Below are positions 47,711-57,132 of a stretch of 64,000 nucleotides of DNA, one piece after another. The position numbers and the translations under genes are program-made. The notes beneath the pieces are model-generated. The model had not been told where the DNA came from. It made no database searches and was given only the letters and a program-made list of their open reading frames with translations. This stretch comes from an uncultured Clostridium sp. Its GTDB lineage: Bacteria > Bacillota > Clostridia > TANB77 > CAG-508. Position 1 is the first letter of the stretch; each line of letters begins with the position of its first letter. Where the stretch lies: positions 1 through 64,000 of the forward strand of contig CANPDB010000002.1 of NCBI GenBank assembly GCA_947572725.1, written 5' to 3'.

Positions 47711-48063
47711 AAAGAGCAAATCTGTAAGCCGGGTTCTGTCTTTTAAAATAGCCATTTATCTAGGATATATATTACTATATATCTCAAGCCACGCAATTTA
47801 AGAAGGCGCCGAGCAGACTTAATCTTCTTATTTAGGTGTTGCTCCAGATGGGGTTTACACTGTCCCATTATGTCACCATAATGGCGGTGAGCTCTTGCCT
47901 CGCCTTTTCACCCTTACCTAAAATTAATTAGGCGGTTATTTTCTGTTGCACTTTCCTTAAGGTTACCCTCACTAGACGTTATCTAGCATCTTTGCTCTAT
48001 GGAGCCCGGACTTTCCTCTCGTAATTCCTTTCGGATATTTACCAGCGACTATTCAATTTACTC
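47711..48063 (-). ncRNA. rnpB: RNase P RNA, type A
   Basis: On the minus strand the RNA shows the universal 5' core GAGGAAAGTCCGGGCTCC (48001-48018), then GAGGGTAACC, AGGGTGAAAAGGCGAGG, AAGAGCTCACCG, and the 3' core ACAGAACCCGGCTTA (47725-47739). The 5' and 3' ends form the terminal helix (GAGTAAATT side and GATTTGCTC side). It is the catalytic subunit that matures tRNA 5' ends. It is flanked on both sides by family A elements. Confidence 0.95.
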
Positions 48064-48113
48064 TTTTATTATTCTACCATAAATAAACTATTATGGCAAT
48101 CGCTTAAAATTTA

Positions 48114-48318
48114 ATTATTATAGTTTAAGTATATATAATTCTAATAGCGCGAAGAGGATAGTATTTATATATTTTGTAGTGAGCTTGTGGGGACCGTTCA
48201 AAAATTCTCAAAAGTTCTATGAACTTTTGTTAGAATTTTTAGAATGGGGATAACGTAAAAATATATAAATACTCTCCTCTGGGAGCGAGTAGTTTTAAAT
48301 TTATAAACTATAATAGTT
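48114..48318. repeat. Family A palindromic element, copy A7 (core II)
   Basis: The core (48143-48291) runs from AATAGCGCGAAGAGGATAGT to CTCTGGGAGCGAGTA. The stem TATTTATATATTTT pairs with AAAATATATAAATA. Core II carries GTGGGGACCGTTCAAAAATT, a hairpin AAAAGTTC..GAACTTTT, then AATGGGGATAACG. The outer arms ATTATAGTTTA and TAAACTATAAT are complementary. It is 92% or more identical by eye to A8. Confidence 0.82.
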
Positions 48319-48323
48319 AAATT

Positions 48324-49368
48324 TTAATTTTCACTTTTTCTACTTTTATCAATGTTTTCAATTTCTTCAACTATATTTTTATATTTAATTAAAAATATAC
48401 TTTTATCTTGTAATTGAACTGCATTTTTTAGTTCGTTTAGCATAATATACATTCTATTGATATTATATTGTTTACTAGAATCTATATTTGGACTTGTTAA
48501 TAATTGTGAGTACACATTAATACCATTTGTAACATCATTCAACATTTCATTCCAATTTTCAGATTCTAATTTTGAGTAAGCTTTAAATACATTTGATTTT
48601 GTTTCTAATATTCTTTTATATAATTCTTCATTTACTGCATTTGACACAAATTTTGGAATATAGTCATATAATTTTGATAATTGTTTTAATGTTTCTTCTT
48701 TATTTTCATCTTTTATAGATAATACCAAATTATCAAATTCTTTGTTAAATGCTAATATATCATCTTGATTCAAGTTAATTTTATACAAATCCATCGTAAT
48801 TGTAGGTATTGATGCATATAAGTTTTCAACTTCATTTTTTACTTCATCCCAATTAATTTCATTTGATTGGTTTAGTATTCCGCTCATATTTAGTTCATAC
48901 TTTGTATTGTTTTGTTGTGTATCACCAGAAGATTCACTAGAAGAACTTGAACCCTGTCCTGAAGAAGATGATGAACTTCCTCCACTACCTTGACTCTCTT
49001 CTCCACTTCCACTATCTCCTTCACTTTCTTCTGAAGCTTGTCCTCCGTCCTTGTCCACTTTTGCTAGAAGTACTGTCAGATGATGATTTACCAGTATTAG
49101 TTTCTTTTGATATTTCTCCATAAGATATTTGATAATTTCTTGTTTGAATATTATTCATTTTGTTAAATAAGTTAACAAATTTTGATTCTAGAAATTTAAT
49201 TTCAGCTAGTGATTTACTAGAATCATCACCTTTATTGTTTTTCACTGCATTACTATAAATTGTAAAACCTAGTATTACTACAATTGCAAGCAAAACAATA
49301 TATGCTATTCTTTTAAAATTTTTCAATTCATTAAACCTCCATTTTTCTATTTTTTCTAGTATTTGCAT
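48324..49368 (-). CDS. Membrane-anchored Ser/Gly-rich protein, read through a +1 shift at CGG (49045-49047)
   Basis: The first frame has a membrane helix (AYIVLLAIVVILGFTIYS, residues 21-38) and a predicted extracellular helix. It reaches SKSGQG, then an in-frame CGG (codon 108), and ends seven codons later. Skipping the C gives SGQGGGQASEESEGDSGSGE, a Ser/Gly linker of about 45 residues, and continues through a helical domain of about 180 residues to 48324 (347 aa in total). The function is unknown. The linker lies exactly over the junction, and both halves lack sense without the other: the second half has no ribosome binding site. Confidence 0.78.
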
Positions 49369-49500
49369 TTTTTTGTTACTTTATTCTATGTATAAATTTT
49401 TGTATATGATTTATACTAATAAAAGAAAATTTTGTAGTTTTTTCTGTGTGATTTTTTTATATAATGGTAAAATCTATTATATAAATTGTGGAGATTTAAA

Positions 49501-49782
49501 ATGATTGCAACTGTTAATTTATATAGTGATAAAAAAGGAGAATTGAATAGATTTTTAAGTAGTTTTTATAATACAAATTTTGATATTGAAAATAGCTTAA
49601 AATGGGAGAAGGAATATAAAAATCCTGTTGAATTAGCAGAAATTATTGGTGTTTTTTCTGATAATTCTGATGACTATTTGCTTAATATGTGGGTGTCTCT
49701 TGATAAAAATGTTTTTATTAATGTTACTGATGATAATTCTGATTTACTTATTAAGTATTTATATGAGCGTTTTCCTTATTAA
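49501..49782 (+). CDS. Hypothetical 93-aa protein
   Basis: This small acidic alpha/beta protein starts at ATG 49501 (MIATVNLYSDKKGE) with GGAG upstream. It is one of few plus-strand genes and is divergent from the Ser/Gly-rich membrane protein gene. I do not recognise the family; no motif, signal or membrane helix is visible. Codon use matches the host. Confidence 0.7.
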   Translation: MIATVNLYSDKKGELNRFLSSFYNTNFDIENSLKWEKEYKNPVELAEIIGVFSDNSDDYLLNMWVSLDKNVFINVTDDNSDLLIKYLYERFPY

Positions 49783-49823
49783 AAACTTTGCTTGATTAAT
49801 ATGTTTGTAAAGCAATTTCTAAG

Positions 49824-50039
49824 AACTAATTATATCAATTATAGCAATAAAAATTTTCTAATAGCGCGAAGAGGATAGTATTTATATATTTTGTAGTGAG
49901 CTTGTGGGGACCGTTCAAAAATCCTCAAAAGTTCTATGAACTTTTGTTAGGATTTTTAGAATGGGGATAACGAAAAAATATATAAATACTATCCTCTGGG
50001 AGCGAGTAGATTATTAGGTAATAATTGATATAATTAGTT
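49824..50039. repeat. Family A palindromic element, copy A8 (core II)
   Basis: The core (49860-50008) is nearly identical to A7. Single differences in its inner hairpin are paired: AAATCCTCAAAAG with TTTTGTTAGGATTTT, where A7 has ATTCTC and AGAATT. The outer arms AACTAATTATATCAATTAT (49824-49842) and ATAATTGATATAATTAGTT (50021-50039) are a perfect 19-bp match, different from all other copies. Confidence 0.85.
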
Positions 50040-50082
50040 TTTAAAAATCGCTACATATTAATTCAATAATTAATAATATAAA

Positions 50083-50520
50083 TCATTTTTCCATAATAAT
50101 AGTAACTGGTCCATCATTTAATAATTCAATTTTCATATCTGCTCCAAATATTCCCTTTTCGACCTTTATATCATTTTTTGAACATTCACTGCAGAAATAT
50201 TCATATAATTCATTTGCCTGTTCAGGTTTTGCCGCATCTGTAAATGATGGCCTATTTCCTTGCGTACAATCTGCATATAATGTAAATTGTGACACAATAA
50301 GTAGTTCTCCGCCTACTTCTTTTAAACCTAAATTCATTTTTCCATTTTCATCTTCAAATACTCTTAATTTACATAGTTTTTTAACTAGATAATCTGCATT
50401 TTCAGTATTATCGTTATGCGTAACTCCTAATAACACTAAAAATCCTTTTCCTATTTTACCTACAACTTTATCTTCTACTTTTACTTGTGCATTTTTTACT
50501 CTTTGTATAACCAATTTCAT
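50083..50520 (-). CDS. dtd: D-aminoacyl-tRNA deacylase Dtd
   Basis: Dtd removes D-amino acids wrongly attached to tRNA. The 145-aa protein has the N-terminal MKLVIQRVKNAQVKVEDKVV, the catalytic SQFTLYADCTQGNRPSF near residues 78-94 and the C-terminal GPVTIIME with the conserved Gly-cisPro. The size is normal. It is the last gene of the gpsA/zinc-ribbon group on this strand. Confidence 0.95.
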   Translation of the reverse strand: MKLVIQRVKNAQVKVEDKVVGKIGKGFLVLLGVTHNDNTENADYLVKKLCKLRVFEDENGKMNLGLKEVGGELLIVSQFTLYADCTQGNRPSFTDAAKPEQANELYEYFCSECSKNDIKVEKGIFGADMKIELLNDGPVTIIMEK

Positions 50521-50525
50521 TGTTT

Positions 50526-51164
50526 TTATTCATCTTCCTTTTCTTCGTCCTCTTCTATATCTACATCAGATTCTATAGAAACTGTTTTTTCTAAATTTGT
50601 CATTTCATCATCATCATTTTCCTTTGAAGATTTTTTATTTGAAGTCCTTTCTTCTTTATTTTTTTCATTTTCTTTGTCTGCCTTTTCTCTTATATCATTT
50701 TCCAATTCTTCTATAACAATTTGTTTTTCGGTTTCATTATCTTGTTCAACTTCTGAATTTTCTAAATCTTCTAATATTTCTACTTCTTTTGGTTGTTGCT
50801 CTGTTTGTTTTGCTCCACAATTTGGGCAAAAATTATCTTCTACTTCTATTTCTTTATAACATTTTGGACATTGCTTTTTATCTTTTAAATTTAAACATTC
50901 CTGTAATAATTCGTTTATTTCATCACTCAACACATCAATTCTAGTACATTCTGACTCTAAATCATTTTTTATTGAAATATTTTCTTCTCTAATATGTTTT
51001 TCATAAACTTTTCTTCCTATTTCTTCATAAATATCATTTACTTGTGACTTTAGCTCATTCATTCTAAATTTTAACTTTGTTTCTTTTGCAATTTTTCCTG
51101 TTTTATCAGCAGTCATTTTATAGGCTTCTGATGCCTTTTTACCTAATTTATCAAAAAATTCCAT
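50526..51164 (-). CDS. Zinc-ribbon protein with helical N-terminus
   Basis: This 212-aa protein begins with a helical region (EFFDKLGKKASEAYKMTADK). A zinc ribbon, CPKCYKEIEVEDNFCPNCGA, lies near residues 98-117, and a very acidic tail ends in SDVDIEEDEEKEDE. It is a common type in Firmicutes with unknown function. The start MEFFDKL at 51164 is preceded by AAGGAGA. Its stop is 5 nt before the dtd start, so the two are co-transcribed. Confidence 0.78.
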   Translation of the reverse strand: MEFFDKLGKKASEAYKMTADKTGKIAKETKLKFRMNELKSQVNDIYEEIGRKVYEKHIREENISIKNDLESECTRIDVLSDEINELLQECLNLKDKKQCPKCYKEIEVEDNFCPNCGAKQTEQQPKEVEILEDLENSEVEQDNETEKQIVIEELENDIREKADKENEKNKEERTSNKKSSKENDDDEMTNLEKTVSIESDVDIEEDEEKEDE

Positions 51165-51185
51165 CTTCAAAATCTCCTTTTCACA

Positions 51186-51280
51186 TTACAATTCACGGCA
51201 TTATTAAAATAGTAGTTTAGCTAAAGAGTTATAATATATTATAACTCTTTAGTGAATATAAATAAGCTATGAACTGTAAC
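51186..51280. repeat. Family B element without centre, copy B4
   Basis: The 32-nt perfect palindrome at 51221-51252 (CTAAAGAGTTATAATA and its complement) lies between TTACAATTCA (51186-51195) and GAACTGTAAC (51271-51280). This is the minimal form of the family: outer and inner arms kept, central insert absent. It separates gpsA from the zinc-ribbon gene. Confidence 0.78.
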
Positions 51281-51327
51281 TTTTTTTTACATTTCTATCA
51301 AATTTAGTATTTGAAATTTTTTTATTA

Positions 51328-52308
51328 TTATTCACTTTTTTTCGCTCTTGTCATTAAATTTTTAACAGCTTTTTGAGGATCTAAATTTTCATAAATAACT
51401 TTATATACTGTTTCAACAATTGGCATATCAACATTATGTATCTTGCATAATTCATAAGCAACTTCAATATTATCAATACTTTCTATTACCATTCCAACTT
51501 CTTGTTTTGTTTCTTCTAAAGATTTTCCTTGTCCTATTAATTTTCCTGCTCTTCTATTTCTACTATGTTCACTAAGACAAGTTACAATCAAATCTCCTAA
51601 TCCACTTAAACCATAAAAAGTATCCTTTTTCCCACCTAATTCAACACCTAATCTTGTTAATTCTCCTAAACCTCTTGTAATTAAAGCTGCAAATGTATTA
51701 TCTCCTAATCCGATTCCTGCTGCAACACCTGCACAAAATGCAATAATATTTTTTAATGCTCCACCTAGTTCAACACCTTTTACGTCATCAGAAGTATAAA
51801 TTCTCATTTCTTCACACATAAATGTATCTTGAATTAGTGTAAGAACTTCTTGATGTTTAGAAGCAACTACTAAAACAGTTGGTATACCTGTTGTTACTTC
51901 TTCTGCATGACTTGGACCAGACAAGACACCAACTTTTGCTGTTGGCATTTCTTCTAAAATAACTTCATCTAAAGTTTTCAAACTATCTTTTTCAAAACCT
52001 TTTGAGCAAATAACAACTGGTATATTTCCTACATATTGTTTATATTGTTTGAATATATTTCTTGTGAATTTTGAAGGTGTAACATGTAAAATAAAATCCA
52101 CATTAACTAATACTTCTTCAAAATTAGTATAACACTTTATATTATCTGTTATTACTGCATCTGGTAAAAATTTGCATCTTTTTTCTTCGTTAATTATTCT
52201 TTTTTCTTCTTCATCAAAAGACCATATCTTTATATTATTTCCTAACTTGGCTAAATGAATTGCTAAAGCAACTCCCCAACTTCCACTACCAATTATAGCT
52301 ATATTCAT
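51328..52308 (-). CDS. gpsA: Glycerol-3-phosphate dehydrogenase (NAD(P)+) GpsA
   Basis: GpsA makes sn-glycerol-3-phosphate for phospholipids. The 326-aa protein has the dinucleotide loop IIGSGSWGVALAIHLAKLG, VLSGPSHAEEV, the catalytic lysine region VKGVELGGALKNIIAFCAG, and GLSGLGDLIVTC. It lies downstream of plsY, whose enzyme uses its product. Length and motifs are complete. Confidence 0.96.
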   Translation of the reverse strand: MNIAIIGSGSWGVALAIHLAKLGNNIKIWSFDEEEKRIINEEKRCKFLPDAVITDNIKCYTNFEEVLVNVDFILHVTPSKFTRNIFKQYKQYVGNIPVVICSKGFEKDSLKTLDEVILEEMPTAKVGVLSGPSHAEEVTTGIPTVLVVASKHQEVLTLIQDTFMCEEMRIYTSDDVKGVELGGALKNIIAFCAGVAAGIGLGDNTFAALITRGLGELTRLGVELGGKKDTFYGLSGLGDLIVTCLSEHSRNRRAGKLIGQGKSLEETKQEVGMVIESIDNIEVAYELCKIHNVDMPIVETVYKVIYENLDPQKAVKNLMTRAKKSE

Positions 52309-52396
52309 TTCTTATTATCTCCTTCTATATTTATATATTACTTACTTTATTTTTGTTTCTTAGTTTTTATTACTTGTTATAATTCAAAGTTTCTAT

Positions 52397-53041
52397 TTAT
52401 TTAACTTTTTCACCTAATTTATTTTCTTCACCATTTAGCATTCTCTTTATATTAGTTCTGTGGTTAAATAAAACAATAATTGCTAAAATTACACTATAAA
52501 TAAAATATGTGTTACCACTTTTTCCTTCTGTCAAAACTGTATAATTATCATTAATAAATAAAGTTAAAACTGGAAATAATACAGCAACTGCACATGAACC
52601 TAAAGATACCATTCTTGTTAAAATCATTAAAACTAGAGCAAAAACTAAACAAATCAATCCAATTTGCCAATTGCTCATTAATAATATGCCAAGTGAAGTA
52701 GCGACTCCTTTTCCTCCTTTAAATCCAAAGAAAATTGGAAAAGTATGTCCTACTACAACTGCAATTCCTGCTATTTGAACTAATAACTCTTTATTACTAT
52801 CTTTAGCAATATTTCCTATTATAATAGCAATTGATATTGCAATTACGCCCTTCAAAATATCACAAATAAGAGTTAAAGCAGCAGCACCTTTGCCAACACT
52901 ACGTAACACATTTGTAGTCCCAGCATTTCCACTCCCTTTTTCTCTTACATCAAATCCTGCAAATTTTTTACTAAAAATAACAGAAAAATTTACACTTCCT
53001 ATTGCATATGCAATTATTAATATTATAATATATACTGTCAT
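52397..53041 (-). CDS. plsY: Glycerol-3-phosphate acyltransferase PlsY
   Basis: PlsY transfers acyl groups from acyl-phosphate to glycerol-3-phosphate. It has about six membrane segments and the family motifs YAIGSVNFSVIFSK, GSGNAGTTNVLRSVGK and FPIFFGFKGGKGVAT. I choose ATG 53041 (MTVYIII) with GGGAGG upstream. It lies between der and gpsA; with gpsA it provides the first steps of phospholipid synthesis. Confidence 0.95.
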   Translation of the reverse strand: MTVYIIILIIAYAIGSVNFSVIFSKKFAGFDVREKGSGNAGTTNVLRSVGKGAAALTLICDILKGVIAISIAIIIGNIAKDSNKELLVQIAGIAVVVGHTFPIFFGFKGGKGVATSLGILLMSNWQIGLICLVFALVLMILTRMVSLGSCAVAVLFPVLTLFINDNYTVLTEGKSGNTYFIYSVILAIIVLFNHRTNIKRMLNGEENKLGEKVK

Positions 53042-53095
53042 TTTAATACCTCCCAAAAATTCACTATTAAAAATTCTTTTAAATATTCACAAAAC

Positions 53096-53125
53096 TTGCC
53101 ATTTAAACCCGGAACCAGTGGCAAC
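53096..53125. repeat. Family C REP-like palindrome C4, touching the der stop codon
   Basis: TTGCCATTTAAACCCGGAAC through CAGTGGCAAC is a hairpin like C1-C3. Its last base is 53125 and the der stop codon starts at 53126, the same relation as C3 to the ABC exporter gene. Confidence 0.78.
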
Positions 53126-54457
53126 TTAATAAATTTCTTTTTCATTTTTTTCTCTTATAATTATTCTAACTGGTGTTCCTTCTAAACCGAATTCTTTTCT
53201 AATTTGATTTACAATATATCTTTCATATGAAAAATGAAATAGTTCTTTATTGTTTATAAATATAACAAATGTTGGTGGTTTTGTTGATGCTTGTGTGCCA
53301 TAATAAATTTTTAGTCTCTTTCCTTTGTCTGTTGGTGGTTGCACAATTGCTATCGCTTCATTTATTACTTGGTTTAACATTGATGTTGATATTCTCATAC
53401 TATTTTGTTCTGCTACGTGGTTTATTAAATCAAATAATTTTTGTACTCTTTGTCCTGTTTTCGCTGATATAAATATTATTGGTGCATATGATAAATATTT
53501 TAGTCTTTCATATACTTCTTTTTTATATTTTTCTAAGGTTCCTGTTTCTTTTTCTACTGCATCCCATTTGTTTACTACAATTATTACACCTTTTCCTGCT
53601 TCGTGGGCTTCTCCTGCAATTTTTGCATCTTGGTCTGTTACTCCTTCTGTTGCATCAATCATCATTAAACATACATCTGCTCTTTCAATAGCTAGTAATG
53701 TTCTCATAATACTGAATTTTTCAATTGATTCTTTTACTTTGTTTTTCTTTCTTACTCCTGCTGTGTCTATTAGTGTATATTTCCCTTTCTCATTTTCAAA
53801 TTCGGTGTCAATTGCATCTCTGGTTGTTCCTGCTATATCACTTACAATTGCTCTGTTCTCTCCTAAAATATTATTTATTAATGATGATTTTCCTACATTT
53901 GGTTTTCCTATTATTGCTACTTTTATAATATTTTCATCGTCTTCATTTTCAGTCTTTTCTGGAAACTTCTCATATATTGCGTCTAATACATCCCCTATTC
54001 CTATTGCGTTTGTTGCAGATATAGGATATGGATCTCCTATTCCTAAATTGTAAAATTCATAAATTTCTTGCCTATCTTTTTCAAAATTATCTGCTTTGTT
54101 ACATACTAAAACAATTGGCTTCTTTGATTTTTTTAACATTAATGCTATTTCTTTGTCTGCTGCTGTTACTCCTTGCCTTACATCTGTTAAAAATATAATA
54201 ACATTTGCCATTCCTATTGCTAAGTTTGCTTGTTCTCTCATTTGCGATAAAATGATATCTTCTGATTCTGGTTCAATTCCTCCAGTATCAACTAGTGTAA
54301 AATTTCTTCCTCTCCAGTTTGTTTCAGCATATACTCTGTCTCTTGTTACTCCTGGTGTGTCTTCTACAATTGATATTCTACTTCCTGCTAAATAGTTGAA
54401 AAATGTTGATTTTCCTACATTTGGTTTTCCTATTATTGCTACTATTGGTTTTGACAT
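53126..54457 (-). CDS. der: Ribosome-assembly GTPase Der (EngA)
   Basis: Der has two GTPase domains and assembles the 50S subunit. G1 motifs GKPNVGKST (near 10) and GKPNVGKSS (near 187), DTPG/DTAG switches, NKAD and NKWD base-specificity motifs are all visible. A KH-like C-terminal domain (YGTQASTKPPTFVIFINN) follows. The length of 443 aa is normal. It heads the der-plsY-gpsA order that is common in Firmicutes. Confidence 0.96.
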   Translation of the reverse strand: MSKPIVAIIGKPNVGKSTFFNYLAGSRISIVEDTPGVTRDRVYAETNWRGRNFTLVDTGGIEPESEDIILSQMREQANLAIGMANVIIFLTDVRQGVTAADKEIALMLKKSKKPIVLVCNKADNFEKDRQEIYEFYNLGIGDPYPISATNAIGIGDVLDAIYEKFPEKTENEDDENIIKVAIIGKPNVGKSSLINNILGENRAIVSDIAGTTRDAIDTEFENEKGKYTLIDTAGVRKKNKVKESIEKFSIMRTLLAIERADVCLMMIDATEGVTDQDAKIAGEAHEAGKGVIIVVNKWDAVEKETGTLEKYKKEVYERLKYLSYAPIIFISAKTGQRVQKLFDLINHVAEQNSMRISTSMLNQVINEAIAIVQPPTDKGKRLKIYYGTQASTKPPTFVIFINNKELFHFSYERYIVNQIRKEFGLEGTPVRIIIREKNEKEIY

Positions 54458-54590
54458 ATGGTTAATTGGATTTAATTTTTAATTATATGTTTTTTAATAA
54501 AATTAAATCCTTTCTCCTTTCCTTATTTTTAATAGTTACAGTATATCATTTTTATATTTAAATAACAAGAGAAATATTAAAAAGCTTATA

Positions 54591-54768
54591 GGAACAAAAG
54601 GGGCATGATTAAATTTTTTAACATTTTAGAATATTTACATGCCCCGTCTTTGTTCGTGTGTCAAATTTGCCAAAGTAAATTTGTGTACAATGATTTATAT
54701 TATAGGGAGTTTGAAGAACTTTCCTATAATATAAAAAGTTGCCAAAAAGACCCGTCCCTTTTGGCAAC
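54591..54768. repeat. Cluster of three hairpins between der and pyk
   Basis: GAACAAAAGGGGCATG (54592) pairs with CATGCCCCGTCTTTGTTC (to 54655). TATTATAGG pairs with CCTATAATA (about 54697-54732), related to 39672-39704. GTTGCCAAAAAGACCCGTCC..TTGGCAAC (54738-54768) is a family C-like unit lying 6 nt from the pyk stop codon. They probably end pyk transcription. Confidence 0.65.
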
Positions 54769-54774
54769 CTTAAA

Positions 54775-56211
54775 TTATATTTTTGCTACTCCACCAATAA
54801 TTTTACTTTCTTCTACTGAAGATAACATTTTAGAACCTCCTGAGATAACAACCATATCTCCTTTTTCTAATATTCCTTTTTGTTTTAATTTTTCAATACC
54901 AGCTTCAATTGTTTTATCATTGTTTTCTTGTTTTTCAACATAGATTGGAGTTACATTCCATACAATAGCTAATTGATTATATGTTCTTTTGTTATCTGTT
55001 ATAGCTAATATTGGGCAACCTGCACCTAGACCTGCTAATCTTCTTGCAGAATCTCCTGTATTTGTATAACATATAATAGCATCTGCTTCCATATTCATTG
55101 CCATAACACATGTTGAATATGATATTTTCATTTCTAAATCTGACATATCTATGTTTTCGTTTTCTCTAAATTTTTTCCAGTAATCAATGTCGTTTTCTAC
55201 TCTATGTGCAATTTTTACCATTGTTTCAACACATTCTACTGGATAGTCTCCCATTGCACATTCTCCTGATAGCATTATTGCACTTGTTCTGTCATAAATA
55301 GCATTTGCTACGTCACTTGCTTCTGCTCTTGTTGGTAATGGATTATGTGTCATAGATTCAAGCATTTGTGTAGCTGTTATTGCTGGTTTGTTTGCTTTGT
55401 TTGATAATTTAATAAATCTTTTTTGCATTACAGGTGGTTCTGTGAAGTCTGTTTCTGTAGCCATATCCCCACGAGCAATCATTTGAACGTCTGCATTTTC
55501 AACAATTTCTTCCATGTTCTCTAGACCTTCAACATTTTCTACTTTTGTAATAATCTTTATGTCTGTTCCACCATTTTCATCTAATACTTTTCTTACTTGG
55601 TCAATATCATCTTTGTTTCTTGCAAATGACATTGCAACATAATCATAATTGTGTTCACAGGCTGTTTTTAAGTCATTAATATCTTTTTCTTTTAAAGCTG
55701 GTAATCTTACAGGTGTTCCTGGTAAGTTTATTGTTTTTCTACTTCCTAATCCATTTCCATGTACTACTGTACAAACAATATCTTTTCCTGCTATTTCATC
55801 TACTACTAATTCAATTGCTCCATCATCTATTAATACTTTTGCTCCTACTTTTACATCATTATACAATTCTTTATAAGATACAGATACCTTATCTTTATCT
55901 CCAACTATATCTTCATTTACTAATGTGAATTTTTGTCCATCTTCTAACATTATTTTTTCATTTTTTCCTGTTACTAACATTCCTGTTCTAATTTCTGGAC
56001 CTTGCATATCTAAAAGTAATGATACTGGAATATCTAATTCTTCTCTTAATCTTAATACTGTTTCTGTCTTTTCAGCTTGTTCATCCCAACTTCCATGAGA
56101 ATAGTTAATTCTTGTTACGTTTAATCCTGCTTTAAATAATTCTTCTAATTTGTTTTCACTTGCAGGTCCTATTGTACCTACTATCTTTGTTTTTCTTAAA
56201 TCTTTTTTCAT
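54775..56211 (-). CDS. pyk: Pyruvate kinase Pyk
   Basis: Pyk converts phosphoenolpyruvate and ADP to pyruvate and ATP. The 478-aa protein has TKIVGTIGPASENK at the N-terminus, the substrate site INYSHGSWDEQ, the catalytic IITKVENVEGLENMEEI region, MIARGDMATE and the GECAMGDYPVE loop. It ends with the allosteric-type C domain and lacks the extra PEP-utilising domain found in some Firmicutes. It stands alone. Confidence 0.96.
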   Translation of the reverse strand: MKKDLRKTKIVGTIGPASENKLEELFKAGLNVTRINYSHGSWDEQAEKTETVLRLREELDIPVSLLLDMQGPEIRTGMLVTGKNEKIMLEDGQKFTLVNEDIVGDKDKVSVSYKELYNDVKVGAKVLIDDGAIELVVDEIAGKDIVCTVVHGNGLGSRKTINLPGTPVRLPALKEKDINDLKTACEHNYDYVAMSFARNKDDIDQVRKVLDENGGTDIKIITKVENVEGLENMEEIVENADVQMIARGDMATETDFTEPPVMQKRFIKLSNKANKPAITATQMLESMTHNPLPTRAEASDVANAIYDRTSAIMLSGECAMGDYPVECVETMVKIAHRVENDIDYWKKFRENENIDMSDLEMKISYSTCVMAMNMEADAIICYTNTGDSARRLAGLGAGCPILAITDNKRTYNQLAIVWNVTPIYVEKQENNDKTIEAGIEKLKQKGILEKGDMVVISGGSKMLSSVEESKIIGGVAKI

Positions 56212-56421
56212 TTATGATTCCTCCCTAATTTAAATCCGTTTTTTATTATAACATAATTTATTTACAAATTTCAACTTTTTTGGAAAATTTTCTCTTTATA
56301 ATTTATTTTTGTTTTATTATTTTTGTGAATATCTTTCTTTGCTTTTTATATTATTTACATTTTTTTGTATAATATGTATGTTTGTGGAAGTTAAATATAA
56401 AAACTTTTCAACCTATTTAAT

Positions 56422-56468
56422 GACAAAAGCGACTGGAGACAAGTTTCCAAGTCCCCAGTCACTTTTGT
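56422..56468 (-). terminator. Intrinsic terminator / REP-like hairpin of the 56479 gene
   Basis: ACAAAAGCGACTGGAGAC pairs with GTCCCCAGTCACTTTTGT around AAGTTTCCAA, a GC-rich stem of about 18 bp. It contains the GGAGAC/GTCCCC module that recurs in the REP-like families. It closes the third small foreign-looking gene. Confidence 0.75.
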
Positions 56469-56478
56469 AAGGTTTTAG

Positions 56479-56979
56479 TTATTTGATATCAAGCTTCATA
56501 TTCCGACTTTTGCCATTAAAGTATACTATATACAATGTTTGTTGGCTTTTGTCAACTCCTGCCGATTTGACACCATCATATGTTTTCTTCTTTCCATTGT
56601 CAAACTCAAGTGTCAATTCAGAAAAATCATACACAACCTGCATTGGCTTACCGCTAAAAGTTTTTAAGCTCATTTCCCTTCTGTGAAGTCTAATCGTAAT
56701 GTTACTGGCATCTTCTGGGTCTACTGCTTCTATAATCAAAGCATCTTCTGCAAACAAAAAGTTTTTTACGTTTTTCCAATATCTTCTGTTATTATTTTCG
56801 TCAATTACAAACAAATTGTCGAAAATCCGAACTGCTGTTACCTCTTGCTGGCCAATATAGCCTTTGGCAATGTCGATATGTGACTTAATAATTATAAATC
56901 CACACACGACCAATACCATAATCATCGTAACATCTACGAACCTAGCTAAAACCTTTAAATTTCTTGTACTCTTCATCAT
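56479..56979 (-). CDS. Orphan membrane-anchored protein in a foreign-looking cassette (third of three)
   Basis: This 166-aa protein has an N-terminal membrane helix (VTMIMVLVVCGFIIIKS) and a mainly beta extracellular or cytoplasmic domain; I do not recognise the family. ATG 56979 (MMKSTRN) is preceded by GGAAGGGAG; the frame up to 57030 covers leader hairpins. GC content and codon use are clearly higher than in neighbours. It has two in-phase CGG codons, 56827-56829 and 56503-56505, both read straight through. A +1 shift at the second would stop within three codons. It is flanked by hairpins on both sides. Confidence 0.65.
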   Translation of the reverse strand: MMKSTRNLKVLARFVDVTMIMVLVVCGFIIIKSHIDIAKGYIGQQEVTAVRIFDNLFVIDENNNRRYWKNVKNFLFAEDALIIEAVDPEDASNITIRLHRREMSLKTFSGKPMQVVYDFSELTLEFDNGKKKTYDGVKSAGVDKSQQTLYIVYFNGKSRNMKLDIK

Positions 56980-57002
56980 AATGCTCTCCCTTCCAGAATA
57001 AA

Positions 57003-57062
57003 TCTTGAAGGGCCACCCTCCAAGATTCATTCTTTAAAAAAATGACCCTTTTGAGGGTAAAC
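57003..57062 (-). terminator. Leader hairpins upstream of the 56479 gene
   Basis: On the minus strand ACCCTCAAAAGGGT (57047-57060) is followed by a run of seven T, which fits a terminator or attenuator. Then CTTGGAGGGTGGCCCTTCAAG-type symmetry (57006-57026) forms a second hairpin before the ribosome binding site. They may attenuate, or insulate, the cassette gene. Confidence 0.6.
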
Positions 57063-57132
57063 TATATTATCTAGTTCAATTATAACATATTTTACATAAA
57101 ATATCAATTTTTTTATGATAATTATGTAAAAT

